NCBI GenBank assembly: GCA_002840765.1
Contig: PHCE01000010.1
Coordinates: 124,001-188,000, forward strand
Length of the DNA: 64,000 bases
Reading direction: 5' to 3'
Source: Betaproteobacteria bacterium HGW-Betaproteobacteria-7
GTDB lineage: Bacteria; Pseudomonadota; Gammaproteobacteria; Burkholderiales; Rhodocyclaceae
The position numbers and the translations under genes were made by a program. Shown here one piece after another: positions 16,539 through 25,010 of this stretch. Positions within the stretch are counted from its first letter, which is position 1, and the number at the start of each line of letters is the position of its first letter. A model generated the notes under the pieces. That model worked only from the letters and a program-made list of their open reading frames with translations, was not told the origin of the DNA and made no database searches.

Positions 16539-17513
16539 ATGAACAAACAAAACAATATCGTCGCCGGCCTGACCCTGGTTTCCTTGATCTGCCTGATCGC
16601 CGCCTACTTTGCTCCGATCTGGTGGGTTTCCCTGACCGCCCCGAATTACCCGGAAGATGCCTTCCCTGATGGCATCCGCATCCACTTCCATTTCGACGGT
16701 GTCTATAACGGCTGCAAGGCAGCCGGCAAGGGCACGCGCATGGCCAACGAGATCATCCAGAAGGATCTCTCTCACGACGACGAGCGCTACAACCCGATCA
16801 CCGATGGCAAGAAGGACGTCAACAAAGGGGCCGAAGGCCTCGACTGCGTCCATGAAATGAACACCATCAACCACTACGTCGGCATGTTCCCGATCGCCTC
16901 CGGCGCCCCGGTGGAAAAACCGCTGGCCAAGTTCTTCTTCGGCTTCTTCGCGGTGATGATGCTGGCCTTCGCGGTTCCGCGGAAAAAGCCCCGCCTGCTG
17001 GTGCTGGCCGCCGGTTTCGCCGGCGTCGCTGCCTGGATGCTGGTCGACCAGTTCGTCATGGGCAAACTGGCCAGTCATGTCGCCTTCTACAGTGCGGAAA
17101 CGGCCAGCTTTTTCAACGAACCGGAGAAGATCAAGGTCTGGGCAGACAACGTCGATCTGATCTCGCGCCTGGTCATCTTCGGCCTGATCGCGGTGATGGC
17201 CGTGGTCGTCGCCGGCGTCGCCAAGCTGCGCGGCTTCCAGTTGCTGCTCGCCCTGGTGCCAGGCCTGTTGCCGCTCTATTTTGTCGTCACCTACTCCGCC
17301 TGGCTCTGGTTCTTTGGCCACAATCTGCATCCGTGGGGTGCCTTCACGGTCAAGCCGTTCATGCCCACCGTCTTCGGTGAAGGCAAGGTTGCGCAGTTCT
17401 CGACCTACTCCTACCCGTACTGGGGCTATGGCCTGCTGGTGGTCATCTTCGTCTGCCTGATGCTGGCCCTGCTGATCCGCCGCAAGCAGTTGCGCGAAGG
17501 CGGCGCCGAGTAA
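16539..17513 (+). CDS. nosB: NosB-like integral membrane protein
   Basis: A 324-residue inner-membrane protein. One helix near the N-terminus (about 8-28) is followed by a periplasmic loop of about 110 residues with two cysteines (about 63 and 105). Four or five more helices follow. Clade II nos clusters carry such a protein, NosB, right after nosZ and its cytochromes; its function is unknown. No catalytic motif is seen. Start at ATG 16539. Identification rests on topology and position. Confidence 0.75.
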   Translation: MNKQNNIVAGLTLVSLICLIAAYFAPIWWVSLTAPNYPEDAFPDGIRIHFHFDGVYNGCKAAGKGTRMANEIIQKDLSHDDERYNPITDGKKDVNKGAEGLDCVHEMNTINHYVGMFPIASGAPVEKPLAKFFFGFFAVMMLAFAVPRKKPRLLVLAAGFAGVAAWMLVDQFVMGKLASHVAFYSAETASFFNEPEKIKVWADNVDLISRLVIFGLIAVMAVVVAGVAKLRGFQLLLALVPGLLPLYFVVTYSAWLWFFGHNLHPWGAFTVKPFMPTVFGEGKVAQFSTYSYPYWGYGLLVVIFVCLMLALLIRRKQLREGGAE

Positions 17514-17518
17514 GCATC

Positions 17519-18865
17519 ATGCTCCGCCATCTGCGTCGTTCCCTGCTCTGGCTCGGCATCACCGCCGGGCTGGGAATTGCCGGCCTGGCTGCCTCGCAAT
17601 CGCTGGAGGGCATGGGCAAGCCCAACCTCGCCGCCAACTGGGGTTCCTCGGCTGAAAAGGCTGTCCGCCCGGCGGCGCCCAATCGCACCGACATTCCCTG
17701 GTTTCAACTACTTGTCGATCAGGCCACACCGGGTTCGGTGCTGAAACCTCCTCCCGGCGTCTATGCCGGCCCGGTGCTGGTCGACAAGCCGCTGACCATC
17801 GACGGCGGCGGCCAGGTCACCATCGACGGCGGCGGCAAGGGTACGGTCTTTGTCGTCGATACCGAGGGCGCCACCATCCGCGGCCTCAACCTTCAGGGTT
17901 CTGGCGAAGCGCACGACAGCGACGACACCTGCCTGAATATCCGCGGCAACCACCACCTGATCGAGGATAACCGCATCACCGACTGCCTGTTCGGCATCGA
18001 CCTCAAGCAGGCCGACCACAACACCCTGCGCGGCAACCACATCAGCTCAAAGCCCTTCGATCTCGGCCTGCGCGGCGACGGCCTGCGCCTCTGGTACAGC
18101 AATCACAATCTGGTCGAGAACAACGAGATCATCGATTCGCGCGACATGGTCGCCTGGTACTCGCACCACAACACCTGGCGCGGCAACATCGGCAAGCGCA
18201 GCCGCTACTCGATCCACTTCATGTTCGCCAAGGACAGCCTGGTCGAGGGCAACCAGTTCTACGACAACGCCGTCGGCGTATACCTGATGTACACCGAGCG
18301 CATCCACATCCGCAACAACCTCATCTCGCATGCCACCGGCGCCGCCGGCATGGCGATCGGCTTCAAGGAATCGAGCGATTCCGACATCGACAACAACGAG
18401 ATCATCTACTGCGCCGTCGGTATCGGCTCCGACCTCTCGCCCTTCGAGCCGGACACCACGCTGCGCTTCACCAACAACCGCTTCGCCTTCAACGGCATCG
18501 CCGTGCGCTTCACCAGCGAACTCGGCGGCAATATCCTGACCGGCAACAGTTTCGAGGGCAACCTCACCGACGTCGTGCAGATGGGCCGCGACGTGGCCAG
18601 CAAGAACGAGTGGCGCAACAACTACTTCTCCGCCTACCAGGGCTTCGACCGCGACGGCGACGGCATCGGCGACACGCCGCATGAGTTGTACGCCTACGCC
18701 GACCAGATCTGGATCGAGACGCCGCCAGCGCAGTTCTTCAAGACCTCGCCGGTGCTCGAACTGCTCGATTTCCTCGAACGGCTGGCGCCCTTCTCCTCGC
18801 CCGAACTGCAATTGAAGGACGCCGCCCCGCGCTTCGCCAAACCGGAAAGGGCGGCCCGCACATGA
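17519..18865 (+). CDS. nosD: NosD copper-maturation protein
   Basis: A 448-residue periplasmic protein with an N-terminal signal or anchor (about 8-27) and a right-handed parallel beta-helix of CASH/NosD repeats (about 55-390). The repeats show as recurrent N-x-I/L-x-x-N motifs such as IRGNHHLIEDNRIT and LVENNEIID. NosD works with the NosFY transporter in building the CuZ cluster. It starts 5 nt after nosB and overlaps nosG by 4 nt. The partners nosF and nosY are not in this window. Confidence 0.93.
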   Translation: MLRHLRRSLLWLGITAGLGIAGLAASQSLEGMGKPNLAANWGSSAEKAVRPAAPNRTDIPWFQLLVDQATPGSVLKPPPGVYAGPVLVDKPLTIDGGGQVTIDGGGKGTVFVVDTEGATIRGLNLQGSGEAHDSDDTCLNIRGNHHLIEDNRITDCLFGIDLKQADHNTLRGNHISSKPFDLGLRGDGLRLWYSNHNLVENNEIIDSRDMVAWYSHHNTWRGNIGKRSRYSIHFMFAKDSLVEGNQFYDNAVGVYLMYTERIHIRNNLISHATGAAGMAIGFKESSDSDIDNNEIIYCAVGIGSDLSPFEPDTTLRFTNNRFAFNGIAVRFTSELGGNILTGNSFEGNLTDVVQMGRDVASKNEWRNNYFSAYQGFDRDGDGIGDTPHELYAYADQIWIETPPAQFFKTSPVLELLDFLERLAPFSSPELQLKDAAPRFAKPERAART

Positions 18866-19698
18866 GCGACAGCAAGGCCAAGCCGGCCACTTCCATCGAA
18901 AAGGCACAGAAAGCCCGGCGCAAATTCCTGCAATCGGTCGGCCTGACCGCCGGCGTCGTCGGCCTGTCACTGCTCGGCTACATCCCGGTGGTCGACGCCC
19001 GGCCGCCGCGTCTGCGGCCGCCCGGGGCGCTCAACGAACAGGATTTCCTCTCCTCATGCATCAAATGCGGCCAGTGCGTGCAGGTTTGCCCGGTGCAGGC
19101 GATCAAGCTGGCCGACATCGGCGACGGCTTCGGCCTCGGCGTGCCCTACATCGATGCTCGCGCCCAGGCTTGCGACTTCTCCTGCGACGCCGTGCAGTGC
19201 ATCCTCGCCTGCCCGACCGGTTCACTGACCTACGAAAAGCCGGATTTCCTCAACATCCGCGACGGCGCCCCGCTGGCCGCCGCCCCCATCCTCAAGGCCA
19301 AGGAAAAGGATGCCGAACCGACGCTTAACCTGAAAGAACGCATCGGCGTCGCCCGCCTGGCCCGACCGGAATCCTGTCTGGCCATCCAGGGCAGGGGCTT
19401 CAAAGGCCAGGCGCGCGGCGCCAATTTCACCGGCGAACTGCGCTACATGGCCGTCGACCGCTGGAAACCGGTGCCGGTGCGCGAGCATCCCTACGATCTC
19501 GAACTGTGCGACCTCTGCGTGCGCGAATGCCCGGTCAAGGACGCCATCGAACTGCGCCCAGTCAAGGGCGCCGACGGCGTCGAGCGCATGACCCCGACCG
19601 TCCTCGAACCCTGCGTCGGCTGCGGCGTCTGCGAAATGATCTGCCCGGCCGAGCCGGCGGCCATCGTCATCGACCCGCAAGCCGTCTGGAAAGCCTGA
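18862..19698 (+). CDS. nosG: NosG, NapG/MauM-type ferredoxin
   Basis: A 278-residue protein with an N-terminal hydrophobic segment (about 22-42) and four cysteine clusters for [4Fe-4S] centres. These are CIKCGQCVQVCP (about 65-76), CDFSCDAVQCILACP (about 103-117), CDLCVRECP (about 216-224) and CVGCGVCEMICP (about 252-263). With NosH it is thought to form a quinol-oxidising module feeding electrons to the nos cytochromes, by analogy to NapGH. It starts in the ATGA overlap with nosD and ends 1 nt before nosH. Confidence 0.92.
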   Translation: MSDSKAKPATSIEKAQKARRKFLQSVGLTAGVVGLSLLGYIPVVDARPPRLRPPGALNEQDFLSSCIKCGQCVQVCPVQAIKLADIGDGFGLGVPYIDARAQACDFSCDAVQCILACPTGSLTYEKPDFLNIRDGAPLAAAPILKAKEKDAEPTLNLKERIGVARLARPESCLAIQGRGFKGQARGANFTGELRYMAVDRWKPVPVREHPYDLELCDLCVRECPVKDAIELRPVKGADGVERMTPTVLEPCVGCGVCEMICPAEPAAIVIDPQAVWKA

Positions 19699-19699
19699 G

Positions 19700-20665
19700 A
19701 TGAGCCGCTTCGTTGACCTGTTCATGGGCATGCTCGGCGCCGCCCCGAAGAAACCGGAAAAGGTTTCGGAAAAGGTGCAGCAGATCATGTTCCTAAAGTA
19801 CGAGGACAAGGATCGCTACATCAAGGAAAAGCTGCACGCCCGCGACCACCACATCGTCAGCCACAAATGGCGCAACCGCCGCTGGGCGGTGCTGATCGCC
19901 ACCAACCTGCTGTTCGTCTTCTCCTTCTGGCTCGACATCCAGATCCTGGAAGGCGCGCTGACCGCCTCGCGCTTCGTCGGCTTCCATCTGATCGACCTGA
20001 ACTCGGCCCTGCAGGTGATGCTCGCCCACAAGCACGTGATCGTGAACCTGTTCATCGGCACCTTCACCGTCTTCCTGCTCTGGGTCCTGCTCGGCGGCCG
20101 CAGCTTCTGTTCCTGGATCTGCCCCTACCACCTGCTCGCCGAATGGACCGAGGAACTGCATCTGAAGCTGGTCGACAAGAAGATCGTCACCGATCACCAG
20201 TTCCACCGCGGCACGCGCACCGTTTTCTGGATCCTCTTCGCCGTGCTCGCCGTGGTCACCGGCTATACCGTGTTCGAAACGCTGTCGCCGACCGGTATCC
20301 TGTCACGCGCGCTGATCTATGGCCCTGGTCTGGCGCTCGCCTGGGTCTTCCTGCTGCTGCTCTTCGAAATCTTCTGGTCGCGCCGCGCCTGGTGCCGCTA
20401 CGTCTGCCCGATCGGCCTCACCTACGGCGCCGTCGGCGCCATCTCGCCGCTGCAGATCAGCTACAACGTCGAGCAATGCTTCCACGAAGGCGACTGCCGC
20501 AAGGTCTGCCTGGTGCCGCATGTCCTCGACGTCACCGTCAAGGGCCGCGCCGGCGAGGAAAGCCTGGGCCTCGGCCCGGATTGCACGCGCTGCGGCCTGT
20601 GCGTGGACGTCTGCCCGACCGGTGCCCTGCGCTTTGAAGTCAAGGGATTGTCCAAGCTGCTCTGA
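19700..20665 (+). CDS. nosH: NosH, NapH/MauN-type membrane ferredoxin
   Basis: A 321-residue inner-membrane protein with four predicted helices. Two cytoplasmic-side CxxxCP motifs are present (CSWICPYH, about 136-143; CRYVCPIG, about 233-240), as in NapH. Two [4Fe-4S] ferredoxin motifs follow near the C-terminus (CFHEGDCRKVC and CTRCGLCVDVCP, about 295-306). It pairs with NosG as quinol dehydrogenase. Last nos gene in this cluster; nosF, nosY, nosL and nosR do not follow. Confidence 0.92.
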   Translation: MSRFVDLFMGMLGAAPKKPEKVSEKVQQIMFLKYEDKDRYIKEKLHARDHHIVSHKWRNRRWAVLIATNLLFVFSFWLDIQILEGALTASRFVGFHLIDLNSALQVMLAHKHVIVNLFIGTFTVFLLWVLLGGRSFCSWICPYHLLAEWTEELHLKLVDKKIVTDHQFHRGTRTVFWILFAVLAVVTGYTVFETLSPTGILSRALIYGPGLALAWVFLLLLFEIFWSRRAWCRYVCPIGLTYGAVGAISPLQISYNVEQCFHEGDCRKVCLVPHVLDVTVKGRAGEESLGLGPDCTRCGLCVDVCPTGALRFEVKGLSKLL

Positions 20666-20713
20666 GCGACCCGGCTGCTAGAATCGCCGGCATCCATTCC
20701 CCCGGAGCAGACC

Positions 20714-21487
20714 ATGATCATCACCCGGATCGACGGTGCCGTCGGCACCATCACGCTCGACCACGAAGCCAAGCGCAACGCCCTCTCCGAACGCCTGGTC
20801 GACGGCGTGGTCGGCGCGCTCGCCGAATTTACCCGTCAAGACGTGCGCTGCGCTGTGCTCCGCGCCGCCCCCGGCGTCAAAGTCTGGTCGGCCGGCCACG
20901 ATGTCTCGGAACTACCATCCGGCGGCCTCGACCCGCTCGGTTGGCGCGACCCGCTGCGCCACCTGATCCGCGAACTGGAGAATTTCCAAGCCCCGATCAT
21001 CGCCCTGATCGAAGGCAGTGTCTGGGGCGGTGCCTGCGAAACCGTGCTCGCCTGCGACCTGATCGTCGCCACGCCGGACGCCTGCTTCGCCGCCACGCCG
21101 GCCAAGCACAGCGTGCCCTACAACGTCTCTGGCCTGCTCACCTTCCTCAACGCCGCGCACATCCACATCGCCAAGGAAATGCTGTTCACCGCCCAGCCGA
21201 TCCCGGCCAGCCGGCTCGAACGCATGGGCATCATCAACCACCTCGCCGCGGCCGACGAAATCGACGCCTTCACCTACGACATGGCGCGCACCATCGCCAC
21301 CAACGCGCCGCTGTCGATCTCGGTGATGAAGGAACAACTGCGCATCCTCGCCGGCGCCCACACCATGTCGCCACAGGATTTCGAACGCATTCAGGGCCTG
21401 CGCCGGGTGGTCTACAACAGCCACGACTACGCCGAGGGCATCGGCGCCTTCAAGGAAAAGCGCAAACCCAGGTTTGCTGGGCGCTGA
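20714..21487 (+). CDS. scpB: Methylmalonyl-CoA decarboxylase (crotonase family)
   Basis: A 257-residue enoyl-CoA hydratase/isomerase-fold enzyme. It shares the ScpB-specific segments SAGHDVSELPSGGLDPL (about 59-75), EGSVWGGACE (about 101-110) and the EKRKP C-terminus with E. coli methylmalonyl-CoA decarboxylase. It would convert methylmalonyl-CoA to propionyl-CoA; stereochemistry and true substrate are unproven. Start at ATG 20714 after GGAGCAG. A general enoyl-CoA hydratase is the alternative. It follows nosH by 48 bp but is functionally unrelated. Confidence 0.8.
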   Translation: MIITRIDGAVGTITLDHEAKRNALSERLVDGVVGALAEFTRQDVRCAVLRAAPGVKVWSAGHDVSELPSGGLDPLGWRDPLRHLIRELENFQAPIIALIEGSVWGGACETVLACDLIVATPDACFAATPAKHSVPYNVSGLLTFLNAAHIHIAKEMLFTAQPIPASRLERMGIINHLAAADEIDAFTYDMARTIATNAPLSISVMKEQLRILAGAHTMSPQDFERIQGLRRVVYNSHDYAEGIGAFKEKRKPRFAGR

Positions 21488-21509
21488 GCCTGCTACTGGC
21501 TGTCGGTAA

Positions 21510-21716
21510 CTACCGGCCGAGGTGCTGCAGGACGGTATGCAGGCGTTCGGCGGCACGGGCCGCCTCGGGATCGTTTTCCGCCAGCTTCAGTACGTCGACC
21601 CAGTTGATGTAGCGATCGAGGCGGACCAGTGCCTTGGCGCTGACCGAATCCAGATCGATTTCCAGGTCAATGTCATCGCCGTTTGCTTCGAGCCGGTATT
21701 CAAACGATCCTTGCAT
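21510..21716 (-). CDS. Small acidic protein of unknown function
   Basis: A 68-residue protein, acidic in its first half and helical in its second (about 45-66). It has no signal peptide, membrane segment or known motif. The ATG is preceded by GGAGAAGGAAGC, a strong ribosome site, and codon use resembles the neighbours, so it is probably expressed. It is convergent with scpB with a 22-bp gap. I do not recognise the family. Confidence 0.6.
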   Translation of the reverse strand: MQGSFEYRLEANGDDIDLEIDLDSVSAKALVRLDRYINWVDVLKLAENDPEAARAAERLHTVLQHLGR

Positions 21717-21933
21717 GCTTCCTTCTCCAATGTGTCGCGTAATGAACGGAGGCCAGTGTATAGATCGGCGGGCCTAAATGAAATGCCGGCGAGGCTGGCG
21801 GGGGAACATGACCCGGCGCTGTAACAAGGCGATCACGGTCCTGCAACCTGGCTCTTCTAATCTCCGTTGCGTACCGCCATCAACCCGCCACCGCTCGCGG
21901 CCGCACGCCGAACCGGGCAGACAGGAGATCACC

Positions 21934-22074
21934 ATGAATCTGTTCAACGCCGAATTCGACCTGATCGACAAGTCGACCGAAACCCATCTGAAGGCCGGCC
22001 TCGCTGCCACGGCCAGCCTGTTGATCCTCACCGGCACCCTGCTCTACCTGCACGCCAACTCACTGCTCGGCTGA
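21934..22074 (+). CDS. Small single-helix membrane protein
   Basis: A 46-residue protein with a charged N-terminus (MNLFNAEFDLIDKSTE) and one hydrophobic helix (about 22-42). The ATG follows CAGGAG at good spacing. Its last 31 bases overlap, tail to tail, with the end of the hydrolase gene on the opposite strand. Function unknown. Confidence 0.55.
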   Translation: MNLFNAEFDLIDKSTETHLKAGLAATASLLILTGTLLYLHANSLLG

Positions 22075-22823
22075 GCGTCCGCCAGCTCGGCCAACCAGCA
22101 GGCGACCTGGCGGGCGAGCCACGCCCCGTCGTCCAGCGGCAGATCGTGGCCGGCCGTCGGATGCTCGGCGTAGGCCGTCTGCCAGCGCCAGGCCAGCTGC
22201 CGGGAGCAACGCACATCGACCAGCCGGTCGCCGGCGCTGCCCAGCACCAGCAAGGGCACCGCCGGCGGCTTGGCCGGGACGACAAAACGTGCGGCCGCCA
22301 GCAACTGGCGCAGGGCATTACCCGACGTCACCGGATATTGCCGGGCCCAGGCGGTCCACTCGGCCAGCGTCTGCGGATCTGTCGGCCGGTTACTGGTCAG
22401 GCGCAGGATGGTCTGTTCGCGCCGGCCGGCATCCGGCTCCAGCAGCAGGCCAACCAACGCCGGGTAATTGGCCGGGCGCAGCCGGTGATGAAAGGGATTG
22501 AACGGGCGCAGGCTGGTGTTGATCAGCACCGCACCGGCCACCTCCTCCGGCTGCTCAAGCGCCCAGTCCACGGCGACCATGCCGCCGAGCGACAGGGCCA
22601 CCAAGTGATAGGGCGGCGCCAGGCCACGCTCATGCAATTGCTGGCGGCAGGCCGCCACCATACCGGCGACGGTGGATGGACTCGCTTCGCCGTTGCGGCT
22701 ACCGTTGCCCGGCAGGTCGATGGCCAGCACCGCCGCCCCGACTGCCTGCTGCAGGATCTCCGGAAAGCGCCCCCAGTGCCGGCTTTCCCGGCTCAGGCCG
22801 CGGAGCAGGACCCAACTCGTCAT
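22044..22823 (-). CDS. Alpha/beta-fold hydrolase
   Basis: A 259-residue cytosolic alpha/beta hydrolase. It starts MTSWVLLRGLSRESRHW and has a DLPGNG loop (about 40-45). The nucleophile elbow is ALSLGGM (about 98-104, Ser in SLGG). The late motif LVLGSAGDRLVD (about 210-221) carries the acid, and AGHDLPLDDG the histidine (about 238). All three catalytic residues are present. Substrate unknown; size is close to BioH-like or proline-iminopeptidase-like enzymes. Translation overlaps the upstream M14 gene by 4 nt, so the two are coupled. Confidence 0.85.
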   Translation of the reverse strand: MTSWVLLRGLSRESRHWGRFPEILQQAVGAAVLAIDLPGNGSRNGEASPSTVAGMVAACRQQLHERGLAPPYHLVALSLGGMVAVDWALEQPEEVAGAVLINTSLRPFNPFHHRLRPANYPALVGLLLEPDAGRREQTILRLTSNRPTDPQTLAEWTAWARQYPVTSGNALRQLLAAARFVVPAKPPAVPLLVLGSAGDRLVDVRCSRQLAWRWQTAYAEHPTAGHDLPLDDGAWLARQVACWLAELADAQPSSELACR

Positions 22824-23917
22824 GGCGTCGCCATCCCGTACCAGTGGTGCAGCGCCCGCGCCCGCAGCTGCTCGCGCTGCTCGCCGGTGGGCAGCCAGAG
22901 GTCGCAGCCGCAGGCCGCCCGGGCGAGGAAATCCAGCCAGCCGACGTGCCGGCGCAAAACCCGGTGCTGGCGATGGGCGATTTGCGGGTTGAAGATGCCG
23001 TGACGCGAAAACACCTGCCGCGGGTTCTTCCTCACCCACAGCCAGGAACCCATCTCCAGCGTCAGCGGCAGGAAGATGCGCTCCGGTGCGGCGCTGGCCC
23101 GCAGGTAGAGGTAGTCCCAAAGGTCGCCGTGGGCCAGATACTGGCGACTCTGCGGTTCGAAGACGTAGCGGTGGTTGGGGTGGGCCTGCTCGTAGATGTC
23201 GGTCAAGGCCAGCACTTCGGGCAGATGGGCGATGGGCGCCACGGTATGGGCATAGGGAAACCAGATGCGGTCGCTGCTGCCGAAGCCGGAATGGCAGTCG
23301 ATGGCCATGCCGAAACGGCGACTGAAGAACTCGCGCTCGACGAGCGCGCAGACGGCGCGATTCTCGGCTTCCATCGCTTCGCCCTGGCGCCCGCGGTACC
23401 AAGGCAGGCGGGCGCTCAAGCGCTGCCCGCCGAGCAGGAAGGGAGTCTTTTCCAGCGCCTCGACCGGGGCGTTGCGCATCAGGTCGACGCCCGCCGGATT
23501 GGCCCGCGTGCCGCGCCACATGCCGCCCGGATTGACGATCGGCATGAAGACCAGGCGTACCGCTTCCAGCTGGCGGTGCAGGATGCTGTCCCAGTTCAGG
23601 CGGCGGACCAGGGTGCGCAAATAGGCGAGCACCACTTCCGTGCCGATCCGTTCCAGACCGTGAAAACCGCCGAAGAAGCCGACCACCGGCGCCGTCGGGT
23701 CGGGATTGCCGAGGGCGATGGCGTACACCGGAAAGTGCCGCTCGCCGACGGCGACCGTACACGCCACCTCCGTCTCGAGCCAGTGCCCGCCATCGGCGAT
23801 GATGGCTTCCAGCTCGCCGAGCTCCTTCAGTTCGGGATGCGCCACACCCTGCACAATAAAATCGCCCCGGCCAAGGTGATGACAGGCACCGGAACCCGGC
23901 GGCTGCAACACGCACAT
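22820..23917 (-). CDS. M14-family zinc carboxypeptidase-like protein
   Basis: A 365-residue protein with the M14 zinc motif HGLE (in FFGGFHGLERIG, about 74-85), a VNPGG segment (about 128-132) and the third ligand in DCHSGFG (about 206-212). The glutamate in LTLEMGS (about 289-295) is a candidate catalytic base. No signal peptide is evident, so it is probably cytosolic. It may trim peptides or amide-linked compounds. The start at 23917 is the first ATG; it is coupled to the downstream hydrolase. Confidence 0.85.
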   Translation of the reverse strand: MCVLQPPGSGACHHLGRGDFIVQGVAHPELKELGELEAIIADGGHWLETEVACTVAVGERHFPVYAIALGNPDPTAPVVGFFGGFHGLERIGTEVVLAYLRTLVRRLNWDSILHRQLEAVRLVFMPIVNPGGMWRGTRANPAGVDLMRNAPVEALEKTPFLLGGQRLSARLPWYRGRQGEAMEAENRAVCALVEREFFSRRFGMAIDCHSGFGSSDRIWFPYAHTVAPIAHLPEVLALTDIYEQAHPNHRYVFEPQSRQYLAHGDLWDYLYLRASAAPERIFLPLTLEMGSWLWVRKNPRQVFSRHGIFNPQIAHRQHRVLRRHVGWLDFLARAACGCDLWLPTGEQREQLRARALHHWYGMATP

Positions 23918-24008
23918 AACAATTGGCCGCTATGTTAGGAGCCAACGGCCCTGCCGGCAGATGAATTTTTCATGACAGCCGGGGCCGCCCGCCCGCCACT
24001 ATCAACGG

Positions 24009-24128
24009 ATGCCGACGATGCCGACCCTGTCACACAAAGCCCCCAGCCGCCCGCTGCTCACCGTGGGCCGCGCCATCCTGTGGGGCCTGATCGAACTGGT
24101 GGCGCTCAACCGCTATCGCCGCCGCTGA
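24009..24128 (+). CDS. Possible small membrane protein
   Basis: A 39-codon frame with a central hydrophobic stretch (about residues 20-32, VGRAILWGLIELVAL) and a basic end, RYRRR. It fills the gap between the M14 gene and the phnD-like gene and ends 10 bp from the end of the latter. The ribosome site is weak. It could be a chance frame. Confidence 0.35.
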   Translation: MPTMPTLSHKAPSRPLLTVGRAILWGLIELVALNRYRRR

Positions 24129-24137
24129 GCCGCCGGC

Positions 24138-25010
24138 TCACTGCCGGCTGCCGAACAGTTCGCGGATCTCGCGGTAGTCCTCGTCGCCGGCGGCGACGAA
24201 GCCGGTCATGTTGAGTTCCCGGAACATGCCCTGCAAGGCCGTGGTATCGCCCAGGAAGACCTGGCGGATTCTGGCTGCCAACGCCGGACAGAGGCGCTCG
24301 CGCAAGACGAAGGGATCATAGGGAATCGGTGTCGACTGCCAGAGGATGGCGATTTCGCCGGGCGCCACCGTGCCGCGGCGCAGCGCCTCGTCGAGCCGAC
24401 TGCTGGAGACGAAGGCGGCATCGACCAGGCGGCGCTGGACGGCGGTGATGGCCCGGTCATGCGAACCGGCGAAGGTGACGCGCTGGAAAAATTGCTCGAG
24501 CGGCGTGCGGGTCAGTTCGTCGATCGCCAGGCGCGGCAGCACGCTGCCCGAGGTGCTGGCTGGATCAGTCAGGCTCACCGTCCGCCCACGCAGTTGTTCG
24601 AGACGGCCGAAACCGGCGTCGCGGCGGACGATCAACAGCGAGCGGTAGCGCGTCGAAGCCTCGGTCAACGGACTGGTGCGCTGGGCGAAACTGGCGAAGG
24701 CGACGATGCCGGCGCCGCGACTCATGGCCATGGCGTAGGAGGCCGGCCCCAGTTCGGCGAGGTCGACGCCACCCGCCAGCAGCCCTTCGACGACCGAACC
24801 GTAGGAGGCCGCGGGAATCAGCTCGACCCGCCGCCCCAGGTGCTGCTCGAGCCGCTCGACCAAGGGCCGGTACTGCGCCATCTGGGCTTCCGCCTTGACC
24901 ACCGGCGACAGGGCGAAACGCAACGGGCGCGGGTCTTCGCAGGACGCGGCAGAGGCCGGCGAGGTGGTAAGCAGCAGCAGGCCGCTCAGGCAGGCGATGA
25001 TTTTTTTCAT
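24138..25010 (-). CDS. PhnD-like periplasmic solute-binding protein
   Basis: A 290-residue protein with a signal peptide (about 1-21). The fold is that of phosphate/phosphonate/phosphite-type binding proteins, shown by RFALSPVVKAEAQMAQY near the N-terminus, GGVDLAELGPASYA (about 79-92) and LTDPASTSGSVLP (about 149-161). No ABC permease or ATPase gene is nearby. It overlaps the GGDEF-EAL gene by 4 nt (ATGA). A sensory rather than transport role is therefore likely, delivering ligand state to the periplasmic domain of that partner. The ligand is unknown. Confidence 0.82.
   Translation of the reverse strand: MKKIIACLSGLLLLTTSPASAASCEDPRPLRFALSPVVKAEAQMAQYRPLVERLEQHLGRRVELIPAASYGSVVEGLLAGGVDLAELGPASYAMAMSRGAGIVAFASFAQRTSPLTEASTRYRSLLIVRRDAGFGRLEQLRGRTVSLTDPASTSGSVLPRLAIDELTRTPLEQFFQRVTFAGSHDRAITAVQRRLVDAAFVSSSRLDEALRRGTVAPGEIAILWQSTPIPYDPFVLRERLCPALAARIRQVFLGDTTALQGMFRELNMTGFVAAGDEDYREIRELFGSRQ

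Noticed and set aside
22824-23945. Long frame joining the hydrolase to an upstream region (633 codons)
   Set aside because: The region above 22823 is the shadow of the M14 gene in another frame; the hydrolase starts cleanly at 22823.
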